From JAEWWD01 sp964440115 (GTDB lineage: Bacteria; Bacillota; Clostridia; Christensenellales; CAG-138): a DNA stretch of 64,000 nt. The notes beneath the pieces were generated by a model. The model did not search any database. It was given only the letters and a program-made list of their open reading frames with translations, and was not told the DNA's origin. Both the position numbers and the translations under genes were made by a program. The DNA lies in assembly GCA_964440115.1 (NCBI GenBank), contig CAYTPV010000005.1, positions 1 through 64,000 of the forward strand, written 5' to 3'. Below, piece after piece: positions 18,200 through 25,859 of this stretch. How positions within the stretch are numbered: the stretch's first letter is position 1; each line of letters starts with the position of its first letter.

Positions 18200-18655
18200 A
18201 TGGATTTTGAAGCGTATATCTGGGAGCATCGAGCCAGCCTGTACCGCGTGGCGTATACTTATGTGCGCCATGAGCAGGACGCGCTCGATATCGTATCCCA
18301 ATCCATCGTGAAGGCGCTGCAGCACAAGCCCGCAGTGCCGGACGAGCAGGCGGCGCTGCGTTGGATGTACCGCGTAGTCGCAAATACTGCAAAGGATTTT
18401 TTACGCAAGTCAAAGCGCGTGGTGGTAGGCCTGACGTGCGACGAGGGCGTAAGCGAGGGCGATACTGCCGAACACATGGATCTTCAGGCGGCGCTATGCC
18501 GCCTGCCCGAAAAATACCGGACGGTGCTTGTATTGCATTATTTTGAGGATATGAAGCTGGCGGATATCGCCGCTATTCGCGGGGAAAGCCTGGGCACCGT
18601 AAAATCCCGCCTGCACCGTGCGCTCGAACTCATCCGTGCTGATGAAGGACCCTAA
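18200..18655 (+). CDS. ECF RNA polymerase sigma factor (SigV-like)
   Basis: Sigma-70 family protein of 151 residues. It has region 2 (YTYVRHEQDALDIVSQSIVKAL) and region 4 (LPEKYRTVLVLHYFEDMKLADIA...LGTVKSRLHRALE). The short length and lack of region 3 are typical of ECF factors. A putative RsiV-like membrane anti-sigma follows 55 nt downstream, forming a two-gene signalling unit. By analogy with Bacillus SigV-RsiV it would respond to lysozyme or envelope damage. AAGGATGGCAAGGC precedes the ATG. Confidence 0.85.
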   Translation: MDFEAYIWEHRASLYRVAYTYVRHEQDALDIVSQSIVKALQHKPAVPDEQAALRWMYRVVANTAKDFLRKSKRVVVGLTCDEGVSEGDTAEHMDLQAALCRLPEKYRTVLVLHYFEDMKLADIAAIRGESLGTVKSRLHRALELIRADEGP

Positions 18656-18710
18656 CGACCGAAATTCCCTCCCTGTCTGCTTTCTCTGAATTTGAAAGGA
18701 GTCTTCGCGC

Positions 18711-19574
18711 ATGAAGGCAACTATGACAGACCTGAAATCCGAATATGTGAGCATTCCCATACCCGCAGCGCTCGACGACGCGGTTCGCGGCGCCATAGAG
18801 CGCGGCCGCGCAAAGCGCGGCGCACATTTTCCTCGTTATATGCTTATATCCGCCGCGGCTCTCTTTGCCTTCATGGCGGTATTGAATGTGTTCCCGGTGA
18901 CCGCTAAGGCGCTTGCTGAAGTACCGGTGCTTGAATCTGTCGTGAGTGTGCTGACATTCGGCCGCTTCGAAGCCAAGGACGAGGTGCAAAAATACGAGGT
19001 CAGCATTGAAGTACCGCGCATTACAGGGCTTTTAGATCAGGAGCTGGAAAGTGGGCTAAACGAGAAATACCTGAGCGAATCCAAGGCGCTTTACGATGAA
19101 TTCATGAATAAGGTACAGCTTTCCGGCGGCCAGCTCATGCACGAAGCGCTAGACGTGGGCTACAGAGTAAAGGCGCGTACGAACAACACGATTTCCATAC
19201 TGCACTATGTGGTGCGGATTGCCGCCTCCGGTGCGGAAACGCAGACATTCGATACCATCGATACGAAAGACCAGCTGCTGTTGACGCTGCCCGGCCTGTT
19301 CAAGGATACTTCCTACGTGCAGCGCATCAACGAAACCATACTCGCCCAGATGCAGCAGCAGATGAAGGATAACGAGGGCGTCATGTACTTCATAGGCGAC
19401 GACGGCTTCCAATCCATCGATGAGCAGCAGCAGTTCTACATCAACGAGGATCACCAGCTGGTTATCGTGTTCGACGAATACGCCGTAGCGCCCGGCAGCA
19501 TGGGCATGGTGGAGTTTACAATCCCCACAAATGCAATATCGGATCTGCTGGTCAGCGACGAGTATATCCGGTAA
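18711..19574 (+). CDS. RsiV-like membrane anti-sigma factor (DUF3298-type C-terminus)
   Basis: Protein of 287 residues. It has a short cytoplasmic N-terminus (~40 residues) that would hold the sigma factor, one membrane segment (MLISAAALFAFMAVLNVFPV), then a large outer domain. The end of that domain, FDEYAVAPGSMGMVEFTIP, matches the DUF3298 signature present in RsiV and PdaC-type proteins. RsiV binds lysozyme and is cleaved to free SigV. This assignment is by domain layout and by the adjacent ECF gene. AAAGGAG lies 13 nt before the start. Confidence 0.7.
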   Translation: MKATMTDLKSEYVSIPIPAALDDAVRGAIERGRAKRGAHFPRYMLISAAALFAFMAVLNVFPVTAKALAEVPVLESVVSVLTFGRFEAKDEVQKYEVSIEVPRITGLLDQELESGLNEKYLSESKALYDEFMNKVQLSGGQLMHEALDVGYRVKARTNNTISILHYVVRIAASGAETQTFDTIDTKDQLLLTLPGLFKDTSYVQRINETILAQMQQQMKDNEGVMYFIGDDGFQSIDEQQQFYINEDHQLVIVFDEYAVAPGSMGMVEFTIPTNAISDLLVSDEYIR

Positions 19575-19624
19575 ACGGAAACAGGGATTTGAGGGTTCAA
19601 AAAGTATCTGCATATGTTCTATTT

Positions 19625-19715
19625 TCTTAAGGTATCGCCGATTACATCGGCGACGATTGATTATTTTATTTAATAGCGGGCGGGCTTCGCCCCCCGCGCC
19701 CCCCTGAGAACGGGC
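19625..19715 (-). repeat. Family B intergenic element, copy 5
   Basis: CTTAAGGTATCGCCGAT...ATCGGCGACGATTG, then a TTATTTTATTTAATAGCGGGCGGGCTTCGCCCCCCGCGCCCCCCTGAG tail read in segments. The stem GCCGAT/ATCGGC differs from the common GCCGCC/GGCGGC while the flanks are identical. Confidence 0.7.
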
Positions 19716-19858
19716 GGGCTTAATAAGGCGGCTTATTCTTTATAACAAGTATTGTTTATGCTAATTAGTGACAGCGCTTCCAATGATAAAATATTAACTT
19801 ATAGATAAATAAATAACTAATCCGCCATATCTTGATTTTGCAGAAATTCTAAGGAATA
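19716..19858. other. A/T-rich leader before the hydrogenase gene
   Basis: A short A/T-rich stretch (TTATAACAAGTATTGTTTATGC, read as two parts, and AAATATTAACTTATAG) that probably contains the promoter. I cannot single out one -35/-10 pair. A CTAAGGA ribosome site lies close to the ATG. Confidence 0.3.
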
Positions 19859-21355
19859 ATGATAACGTCGGCTTATATTCATACCCGAGCCGGCAGGTTT
19901 AAGGAGTTTTGCATAGAAATGGCGCCGTTATTTGATACCCATGTACAGCAGATGAAATACATTGTCCTGAGCGAAGTGGCAAAGCTTGCGTTTGATCGTG
20001 AGCTGACCGCCATCAAGCTTATGGAGCTGCCCAAGAAGATCATACCCGACGGCAAGCCCATGTTTCGCTGCTGCATATTCAAGGAAAGGGCGATCATAGG
20101 CGAACGCATTTCGCTGGCGCTTTCCGGCAGAGAAAAGGATGCGGACGTCATAGCCGTACTGCCCATCGCCTGCGACGAATGCCCGGTGGATGGCATACAG
20201 GTGACGGATGCGTGCAGGGGCTGCCTTGCGCACAGGTGCAAAGAAAACTGCCCGAAGGACGCGATAGCCATTGTGAACCATCGCGCCGTGATCGATAAAG
20301 AAAAGTGCGTGGAATGCGGCCGCTGCCTTTCTGTCTGCCCGTACTCCGCCATCATCAAAAGGGACCGCCCCTGCATCAGCGCCTGCAAGGCAAAGGCCAT
20401 ACAGATCAATTCGGCTACGCAAAAAGCGAATATAGACCGGAGCAAGTGCATCAACTGCGGGGCCTGTGTGTACCAGTGCCCGTTTGGCGCGATTTCGGAT
20501 ACATCGAGCATCACACAGGTGATCAGCCTTTTGCAGGAAAGCAAAAACAACACGCAGTACCATGTATATGCCGTTATCGCGCCCGCGATCGCTAGCCAAT
20601 ACGGCAAAGTATCCCCAGATCAGGTGATCGGCGCCATACAGGCGCTGGGCTTTTACGATGTGGTAGAAGCCGCACGTGGTGCAGATATGGTGGCATATGA
20701 GGAAGCAAAAGAGCTTGCGGAGAAGGGCTTCCTGCTTTCCTCCTGCTGCCCGGCATTTGTGGAGTACGCAAAAAAGTTCCCGCAGGCGGCTTCCAATATT
20801 TCAAGCAATCTTTCTCCGATGGCCTGTATCTCCAAATGGATCAGGGAGCAGGACCCTCTCGCGCGGGTGGTGTTCATCGGGCCCTGCATCGCAAAAAAGG
20901 CGGAGGTCGCGACGACACAAGCGGGCGACTATGTGGATTACGCGCTGACATTTGAGGAAATGCAGGCGTTGTTTGCCGCAAAATCCATCGATGTGACTGC
21001 CGCGGAGAAAACCGCTTCGGGCAACGCATCGTACTACGGTCGAATATTTGCGAAAAGCGGTGGACTGACAGCCGCGGTGAAACAGGCGCTCAAAGAACAG
21101 GGTCTTGAACAGTTTGCTGTGCAGCCCGCCATATGCAACGGAATTGCGGAATGCCGCACGGCGCTGCATAAAATTAAGAAGGGCCAGCTTCGTGAGAATT
21201 TCGTTGAGGGCATGGCCTGCGAGGGCGGATGTATCGGCGGCCCGGCTTGCCTTAGCCACACCGTCAGAAACGCCTCGCAGGTGGATGCTTATGCGCAATC
21301 TGCCGCCATGCAGAGCATAACGGAATCCGTTTTGCCGCTTCGGGGCGACGCATAA
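19859..21355 (+). CDS. Monomeric [FeFe]-hydrogenase, group B type
   Basis: Protein of 498 residues. N-terminal ferredoxin domains supply several 4Fe-4S clusters (CVECGRCLSVCP, CINCGACVYQCP and an upstream cysteine-rich CDECPVDG...CRGCLAHRCKENCP stretch). The C-terminal catalytic domain carries the H-cluster motifs: SSCCPAF (L1), GPCIAKKAE (L2) and EGMACEGGCIGG (L3). It catalyses proton reduction or hydrogen oxidation with ferredoxin as partner. Group B enzymes are known from Clostridia but are poorly characterised. It stands alone with no maturase in the window. The ribosome site is very close to this ATG, so the ATG at 19919 is a possible alternative start. Confidence 0.88.
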   Translation: MITSAYIHTRAGRFKEFCIEMAPLFDTHVQQMKYIVLSEVAKLAFDRELTAIKLMELPKKIIPDGKPMFRCCIFKERAIIGERISLALSGREKDADVIAVLPIACDECPVDGIQVTDACRGCLAHRCKENCPKDAIAIVNHRAVIDKEKCVECGRCLSVCPYSAIIKRDRPCISACKAKAIQINSATQKANIDRSKCINCGACVYQCPFGAISDTSSITQVISLLQESKNNTQYHVYAVIAPAIASQYGKVSPDQVIGAIQALGFYDVVEAARGADMVAYEEAKELAEKGFLLSSCCPAFVEYAKKFPQAASNISSNLSPMACISKWIREQDPLARVVFIGPCIAKKAEVATTQAGDYVDYALTFEEMQALFAAKSIDVTAAEKTASGNASYYGRIFAKSGGLTAAVKQALKEQGLEQFAVQPAICNGIAECRTALHKIKKGQLRENFVEGMACEGGCIGGPACLSHTVRNASQVDAYAQSAAMQSITESVLPLRGDA

Positions 21356-21360
21356 CAGCC

Positions 21361-22020
21361 TTATAGCCATTCCTCCGGCTTGTTCATGGATTCCTGCAAG
21401 TCGTTGAGAAAGACTTTGATATGGTAGCCTTCGGTCGTGGCGTGGTGGGCTGTGATGGAAAGCGGCATCAGTGTTTTTCCATCGCTATGCACAAACCCGC
21501 CCGCCTCCAGGCTGGGTAAAAAGTAATCCTTAATGCCGTGATTGTGCAGCGAAAAGCTGTTGAATGTAAACCGCGGAATGCAGGAAATCACATAGGAGTT
21601 GGCGGGCGGAATGCCTTTTGAGGTCAGTATGCCGTGGCTGCCGCCATACCGTGCGGTATCTTCTATATACCGCGCATGGAAGGACGAAAAGCAGTCGTCG
21701 TATTCCGTCCACAGCAGCGAAGTACTGTGATCGTCTTCATGATGCTGCGGATACACCGGCGTTAAGCTTTCCCAATATCCCACCGCACCTTCCCGCAGGG
21801 CCATACGCAGTTCCTGCTGATTGCCGATTGCCCTTGTCGCCAGGTACAGATACGCGGGGAAGAATTTGAACCCCTTTTGTTTGAGTGCGGCGCGCAGTAT
21901 GGTAACGTCCATCGTGACGTTGATGGAATAGGTGGTCGGCGCCATCTGCGTATAGTAATAGAATGTCTGCGCCATGGGCCATGCGGCCATATCGATGACG
22001 TGAAATGTTGGTTGTATCAT
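21361..22020 (-). CDS. Chloramphenicol acetyltransferase-like protein
   Basis: Protein of 219 residues, the normal length for type A CAT. The catalytic histidine lies in HHATTEGYH (residues 192-200). The usual motif is HHAxxDGxH, so glutamate replaces the aspartate, and resistance activity cannot be assumed. N-terminal YYTQMAPTTYSINVTMDVT fits the CAT fold. Its ATG overlaps the TetR stop (ATGA), so the two are translationally coupled. It may be an acetyltransferase for another small molecule, induced through the TetR partner. Confidence 0.78.
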   Translation of the reverse strand: MIQPTFHVIDMAAWPMAQTFYYYTQMAPTTYSINVTMDVTILRAALKQKGFKFFPAYLYLATRAIGNQQELRMALREGAVGYWESLTPVYPQHHEDDHSTSLLWTEYDDCFSSFHARYIEDTARYGGSHGILTSKGIPPANSYVISCIPRFTFNSFSLHNHGIKDYFLPSLEAGGFVHSDGKTLMPLSITAHHATTEGYHIKVFLNDLQESMNKPEEWL

Positions 22021-22604
22021 TGATCTGTCTCCTTTTTTAAAATATCCTGTAACAGCGTGTCAAGCTGCCGGTTGACCGTTTCCAAAGAGAGCGGTATCGC
22101 CATGGCGGCCATTTTGAGCCCGTCGAGAAAAACAACGATATGCTCGGCCTTCGTTGTGATATCAAATTGCGCAAATTCCCCCCGCGACTGACCATAGCGC
22201 AGCACAAGCTCCATCATTTCTACTGCCTGCGAGTACCGCTTCTTTATGAAATCGTGCTTTGCCTGCCCGCTTCGTTCGAACTCATAGATCGCCAGCGACA
22301 GCCGTCCGCCGTCATTTTGAATGCTTTCGCGCACCTGATCAAGAAAGTATGCAAGCATGCTATGTGCGGGAATACCCGCCTTTATCGCGCGGTCCATTTC
22401 CGTTTGCCAATCGTCCTTGTCGGCAGTGAGCATGGCGGTGAACACTTCCTCTGTAGAAGAAAAGTGCCGGTACAGCCCGCCGCGGCTTAATCCGGTGGCT
22501 TCGCAGATATCGCTCATCGTGACTCCGGCATAGCCTTTTTCACAGAACAGCAGGCAGGCAGCCCGCAATATTTCGCTTTTTGTCTGATTTCCCTTATCGG
22601 CCAT
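22017..22604 (-). CDS. TetR/AcrR family repressor
   Basis: Protein of 195 residues. The N-terminal helix-turn-helix is clear (TMSDICEATGLSRGGLYRHFSSTEEVF, residues ~34-60). The C-terminal ~130 residues are the ligand-binding and dimer domain. The start is fixed by GGGAGGATGCAGT before the ATG. A large inverted repeat lies 17 nt upstream and is the likely autoregulatory operator. It heads an operon with the CAT-like gene, so the inducer is probably a compound the acetyltransferase acts on. Confidence 0.85.
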   Translation of the reverse strand: MADKGNQTKSEILRAACLLFCEKGYAGVTMSDICEATGLSRGGLYRHFSSTEEVFTAMLTADKDDWQTEMDRAIKAGIPAHSMLAYFLDQVRESIQNDGGRLSLAIYEFERSGQAKHDFIKKRYSQAVEMMELVLRYGQSRGEFAQFDITTKAEHIVVFLDGLKMAAMAIPLSLETVNRQLDTLLQDILKKETDQ

Positions 22605-22620
22605 ACTGCATCCTCCCAAA

Positions 22621-22665
22621 AGCGACACGTGTGTCGCATTCATATTATGCGACACACGTGTCGCT
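22621..22665. promoter_or_regulatory. Double palindromic TetR operator
   Basis: Two 19-nt arms (22621-22639 and 22647-22665) are perfect reverse complements around the 7-nt spacer TCATATT. Each arm contains GCGACACGTGTGTCGC, itself nearly palindromic, so two repressor dimers could bind. It lies just upstream of the tetR-like gene. Confidence 0.8.
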
Positions 22666-22874
22666 TTGTCAAGCGTGGAAACAAAAAAACAGCAAGGATA
22701 TCCAACGCAGGTTTTCGTTCTTTCCTTCCTGCGTGCTGTGCTTTGCGTTGACACGCATGTAATGTCAATTCTATGGCCTATATGGCCGTTTTTCTGTTGC
22801 GAATGCGTGAAAAACAGGGTAAAATCACATAGGAATGCTCATTTATGGGCGGGCAATCAAGAAAGGGGATCTTC

Positions 22875-24674
22875 ATGCGTAATCTGACTTCGCGCGAACT
22901 GCGGCAGCTATTTCTCGACTTTTTCAAAGAGAAGGGACATGCTGTCATCGACAGCGCTTCATTGATACCGGAAAACGACCCTACGGTTCTGTTCACCACT
23001 GCGGGCATGCATCCGCTTGTACCGTATCTGATGGGTGAAAAACACCCCGCGGGCAAACGCCTTGCCGACGTACAGAAATGCGTGCGTACCGGCGATATCG
23101 ACGAAGTGGGCGACACTTCGCACTGCACGTTTTTCGAAATGCTGGGCAACTGGTCGCTTGGCGATTATTTCAAGCACGAAGCCATCGCGTTTTCGTGGGA
23201 ATTCCTCACGGATGAAAAGTGGCTGGGCATCCCCAAGGACAAGCTGTATTTCACCTGCTTCGAAGGCGATCATGACGCCCCGCGCGATACCGTATCACAC
23301 GACCGTTGGGTGGATATGGGCGTTGACCCTTCCCACATTTACTACCTGCCTAAGAGGAACAACTGGTGGGGCCCCGCCGGCCAGACCGGCCCCTGCGGCC
23401 CGGATACCGAAATGTTCTATGATACCGGCAAGCCCGCGTGCTCGGCGGATTGCTCGCCCGCGTGTTCCTGCGGCAAATACCTCGAAATCTGGAACGACGT
23501 GTTCATGGAGTTCAACAAGGTCGGCGAAGGCCAGTTTGAGCCGCTCACGCAGCGCAATGTGGATACCGGCATGGGTCTTGACCGTACGGTGGCGACCCTG
23601 CAGGGCGTGGAAAGCGTATACGATACCGACGCGTTCACCGGCATACTCGCCACCATCTCCCGCCTTTCCGGCAAGGGCTACAGGGATTCGGCGGAAGTGA
23701 CGCGCGCGTTCCGCATCGTAGCGGATCATATCCGCTGCGCCGTATTCATACTGGGCGATCATCGTGGCGTTACGCCGAGCAATGTCGACCAGGGATATAT
23801 CCTCAGAAGGCTCATCCGCCGCGCCATCCGCTTCTCCATGCAGTTGGAAATCGCCGAAGGCGGGCTGCAGGAAGTGGCGAAGGCCGTCATCGCGCAGTAC
23901 GGCGAGTTCTATACCGAGCTTGAACGCAACAGGGATAAGATACTCGGCGAGCTGGATATGGAAGAGCAGCGCTTCGCGCGCACGCTCAAAAAGGGCATCC
24001 GCGAGTTCGAAAGACTCGTTGAGGAAATCGGCGGCAAGAGCATTTCCGGCCCCGAGGCGTTCCGGCTCTACGATACATTCGGCTTCCCGCTGGAGTTCAC
24101 GCAGGAGCTTGCGCAGGAAAAGGGCTTCGACGTGGATGTGGAAGGCTATCACGCCGCGTTTGCGGAGCACCAGAAAAAATCGCAGGCCGGCGCGGAGCAG
24201 CGCTTCAAGGGCGGCCTTGCGGACAGCACCGAAGAAACCGCCAAGCTGCACACGGCTACGCATCTTTTACAGGCCGCGCTGCGTAAGGTATTGAAGGACG
24301 ACGGCGTCGCCCAGAAGGGCAGCAACATCACCGCTGAGCGCCTGCGGTTCGATTTCTCTTTCCCGCGCAAAATGACGGCGGAAGAGCTGCAGGAAGTGGA
24401 AGCGCTGGTCAATGCCGTGATAGAAGAAGATGTACCCGTCACCTGCGATGAAATGACCGTGGAAGAAGCCAAGGAAAGCGGCGCTATCGGCCTGTTCGAA
24501 AGCCGCTACTCCGAGCGCGTGAAGGTTTACACAATGGGCAAATTCTCCAAGGAAATCTGCGGCGGGCCGCACGCACACCATACGGGCGAGCTGGGGCATT
24601 TCACCATCAAGAAGGAAGAAGCGTCCTCCGCGGGCGTGCGCAGAATAAAGGCCGTGCTTTCGCCGCGCGAATAA
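22875..24674 (+). CDS. alaS: Alanyl-tRNA synthetase, short form lacking the C-terminal domain
   Basis: Protein of 599 residues. The aminoacylation core is complete (motif 1 region LFTTAGMHPLVPYL; TSHCTFFEMLGNWSLGDYF; GMGLDRTVATLQG). The editing-type domain keeps HTATHLL and CGGPHAHH, the four zinc-coordinating positions. It ends right after the editing domain (VRRIKAVLSPRE), so the DHHA1/C-Ala part (~270 residues of the usual ~870) is missing. It has a cysteine-rich insert CSADCSPACSCG near residue 200. The start follows GAAAGGGGATCTTC. It may be a true short AlaRS or a paralogue beside a full-length copy elsewhere. Confidence 0.88.
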   Translation: MRNLTSRELRQLFLDFFKEKGHAVIDSASLIPENDPTVLFTTAGMHPLVPYLMGEKHPAGKRLADVQKCVRTGDIDEVGDTSHCTFFEMLGNWSLGDYFKHEAIAFSWEFLTDEKWLGIPKDKLYFTCFEGDHDAPRDTVSHDRWVDMGVDPSHIYYLPKRNNWWGPAGQTGPCGPDTEMFYDTGKPACSADCSPACSCGKYLEIWNDVFMEFNKVGEGQFEPLTQRNVDTGMGLDRTVATLQGVESVYDTDAFTGILATISRLSGKGYRDSAEVTRAFRIVADHIRCAVFILGDHRGVTPSNVDQGYILRRLIRRAIRFSMQLEIAEGGLQEVAKAVIAQYGEFYTELERNRDKILGELDMEEQRFARTLKKGIREFERLVEEIGGKSISGPEAFRLYDTFGFPLEFTQELAQEKGFDVDVEGYHAAFAEHQKKSQAGAEQRFKGGLADSTEETAKLHTATHLLQAALRKVLKDDGVAQKGSNITAERLRFDFSFPRKMTAEELQEVEALVNAVIEEDVPVTCDEMTVEEAKESGAIGLFESRYSERVKVYTMGKFSKEICGGPHAHHTGELGHFTIKKEEASSAGVRRIKAVLSPRE

Positions 24675-24704
24675 ACTCAATCATACTTTGAACAAAAGCG
24701 ATAC

Positions 24705-24733
24705 GTCCGCGCCCATCGCGGCGCGGACTTTTT
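24705..24733 (+). terminator. Rho-independent terminator after alaS
   Basis: GTCCGCGC, loop CCATCGCG, GCGCGGAC, then TTTTT. Confidence 0.85.
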
Positions 24734-24762
24734 CATCTGTGTAATAAAGGGGAGGGATGGCT

Positions 24763-25290
24763 ATGGGCAGAGCAGTCGTGGTGTACCGATCCAAGTATGG
24801 CACCACACAGCAGTACGCGACATGGATCGCCCAGGATACGGGCGCTGATCTGATGGATTTCAAGAGCATGGAGCTCGACGATCTGTTTGCGTACGATACC
24901 ATTGTGTACTGCGGCGGGCTGTATGCGGGAGGCATACTCGGGTTTCGTGCACTGAAAAAGCACGACGACCTTTTTAAGGAAAAACGCCTGATCGTGGTAG
25001 CCGTGGGCGCTACACTTAAGAGCGAGGACGCGAAAGAGGAAATCCGAAGCAGGAACATTACCCCCAATATGAAACACGCGCAGCTGTTTCTTCTGCGGGG
25101 CGGGCTGAATTATATGAAGATGGGCTTTGTGGATAGGCTCCTCATGAGCCTGCAGGTTCGAAGAATTAAGAGCATTCCGGCAGAAAAGCGGGATAACGAT
25201 TCTAAAGGCGTGCTCGCGACTTACGGAAAAACAGTCAGTTTTGTAGACAGAAAAGCGATCGTCCCCATTGTGGCAGCCGTTAAGGCTTAG
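24763..25290 (+). CDS. Flavodoxin-domain protein (HemG/Flavodoxin_5 type)
   Basis: Protein of 175 residues with an FMN-binding loop near the start (YRSKYGTTQQYATWIA) and a following aromatic loop (VYCGGLYAGGILGF). It resembles Flavodoxin_5 proteins, which include menaquinone-dependent protoporphyrinogen oxidase but are mostly of unknown reaction. GGAGGG is 6 nt before the chosen ATG; another ATG two codons earlier sits too close to that site. It is transcribed alone between two terminators. Confidence 0.78.
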   Translation: MGRAVVVYRSKYGTTQQYATWIAQDTGADLMDFKSMELDDLFAYDTIVYCGGLYAGGILGFRALKKHDDLFKEKRLIVVAVGATLKSEDAKEEIRSRNITPNMKHAQLFLLRGGLNYMKMGFVDRLLMSLQVRRIKSIPAEKRDNDSKGVLATYGKTVSFVDRKAIVPIVAAVKA

Positions 25291-25302
25291 GCTGTATCAC
25301 AC

Positions 25303-25405
25303 AAATGGACGGCGTCCATTTGTGTGAGTTCTGAGGCGGGGGGCAAAGGCGCGGCCGGCAGTTGCGCAGACTGTTAAGACTGACGTACATGCCGTCAGTT
25401 TTAAC
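25303..25405 (-). repeat. Family A modular hairpin element, copy 4 (reverse)
   Basis: On the minus strand: GTTAAAACTGACG, loop GCATGTA, CGTCAGTCTTAAC, then a GC-rich middle, then CACAAATGGACG...CGTCCATTTGTG. The ACCTTG linker is absent, so this copy is divergent. Confidence 0.55.
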
Positions 25406-25435
25406 GGAATGGAAGCGAATAGAGATCTGTTTTTG

Positions 25436-25462
25436 GGGTTCCCGTAACGGGAGCTTTTTTTA
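25436..25462 (+). terminator. Terminator after the flavodoxin gene
   Basis: GGTTCCCG, loop TAA, CGGGAGC, followed by TTTTTTT. Confidence 0.7.
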
Positions 25463-25494
25463 TTTCTCTTTGGCTTAACCAGCGATTGAAACAA

Positions 25495-25536
25495 TTAAAA
25501 AATTGGAGCGGTAAGGGGAATGCCCTTGCCCGCTCC
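25495..25536 (-). terminator. Terminator of the minus-strand phage-like module
   Basis: On the minus strand GGAGCGG...CCGCTCC encloses CAAGGGCATTCCCCTT and is followed by AATTTTTT. It lies just beyond the DUF4176 gene stop and closes the module. Confidence 0.75.
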
Positions 25537-25555
25537 GCTTATTGATTGCTGAAAT

Positions 25556-25804
25556 TTAGTTTTGCTGGAGTATCTGCTGCATCTGCTGCTCGTATTCGGA
25601 TACCCATCCCAAATACAGCACCTGTGCGATATCCTCCTGCTGAAAGAATATGTTGCCTTGCTCGCCCAGATTGCCTTCGGGGTACAGGCAGGCCACATAA
25701 TCCCATTTCTTCTTTGCGGGCAGCTGCAGCTGCCTGCGGCCGTAAATCATGATGGGTCGCATCGCGCCCTGCAAAAGAACAACCGTGCCGATGGGATAAT
25801 ACAT
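25556..25804 (-). CDS. DUF4176 domain protein
   Basis: Small protein of 82 residues. It shows the DUF4176 pattern: YPIGTVVLLQGAMRPIMIYGR at the start, YVACLYPEGNLG in the middle, IFFQQEDIAQVLYLGW towards the end, and a Q/E-rich tail. Known DUF4176 proteins sit mostly in type VII secretion (LXG/WXG100) loci of Firmicutes, as accessory or immunity-like partners of secreted toxins. Here it follows a repeat/glycine-zipper protein at the end of a phage lysis module. AAGGAGGATTTGGATT precedes the ATG. The partnership with the upstream protein is inference. Confidence 0.75.
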   Translation of the reverse strand: MYYPIGTVVLLQGAMRPIMIYGRRQLQLPAKKKWDYVACLYPEGNLGEQGNIFFQQEDIAQVLYLGWVSEYEQQMQQILQQN

Positions 25805-25859
25805 AATCCAAATCCTCCTTGTATATGGTCAAATTCAATTCAGTGTAGGCTTGCGTTGG

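Noticed and set aside
23295..24263. Minus-strand open frame opposite alaS
   Set aside because: Antisense to conserved alaS motifs; no ribosome site.
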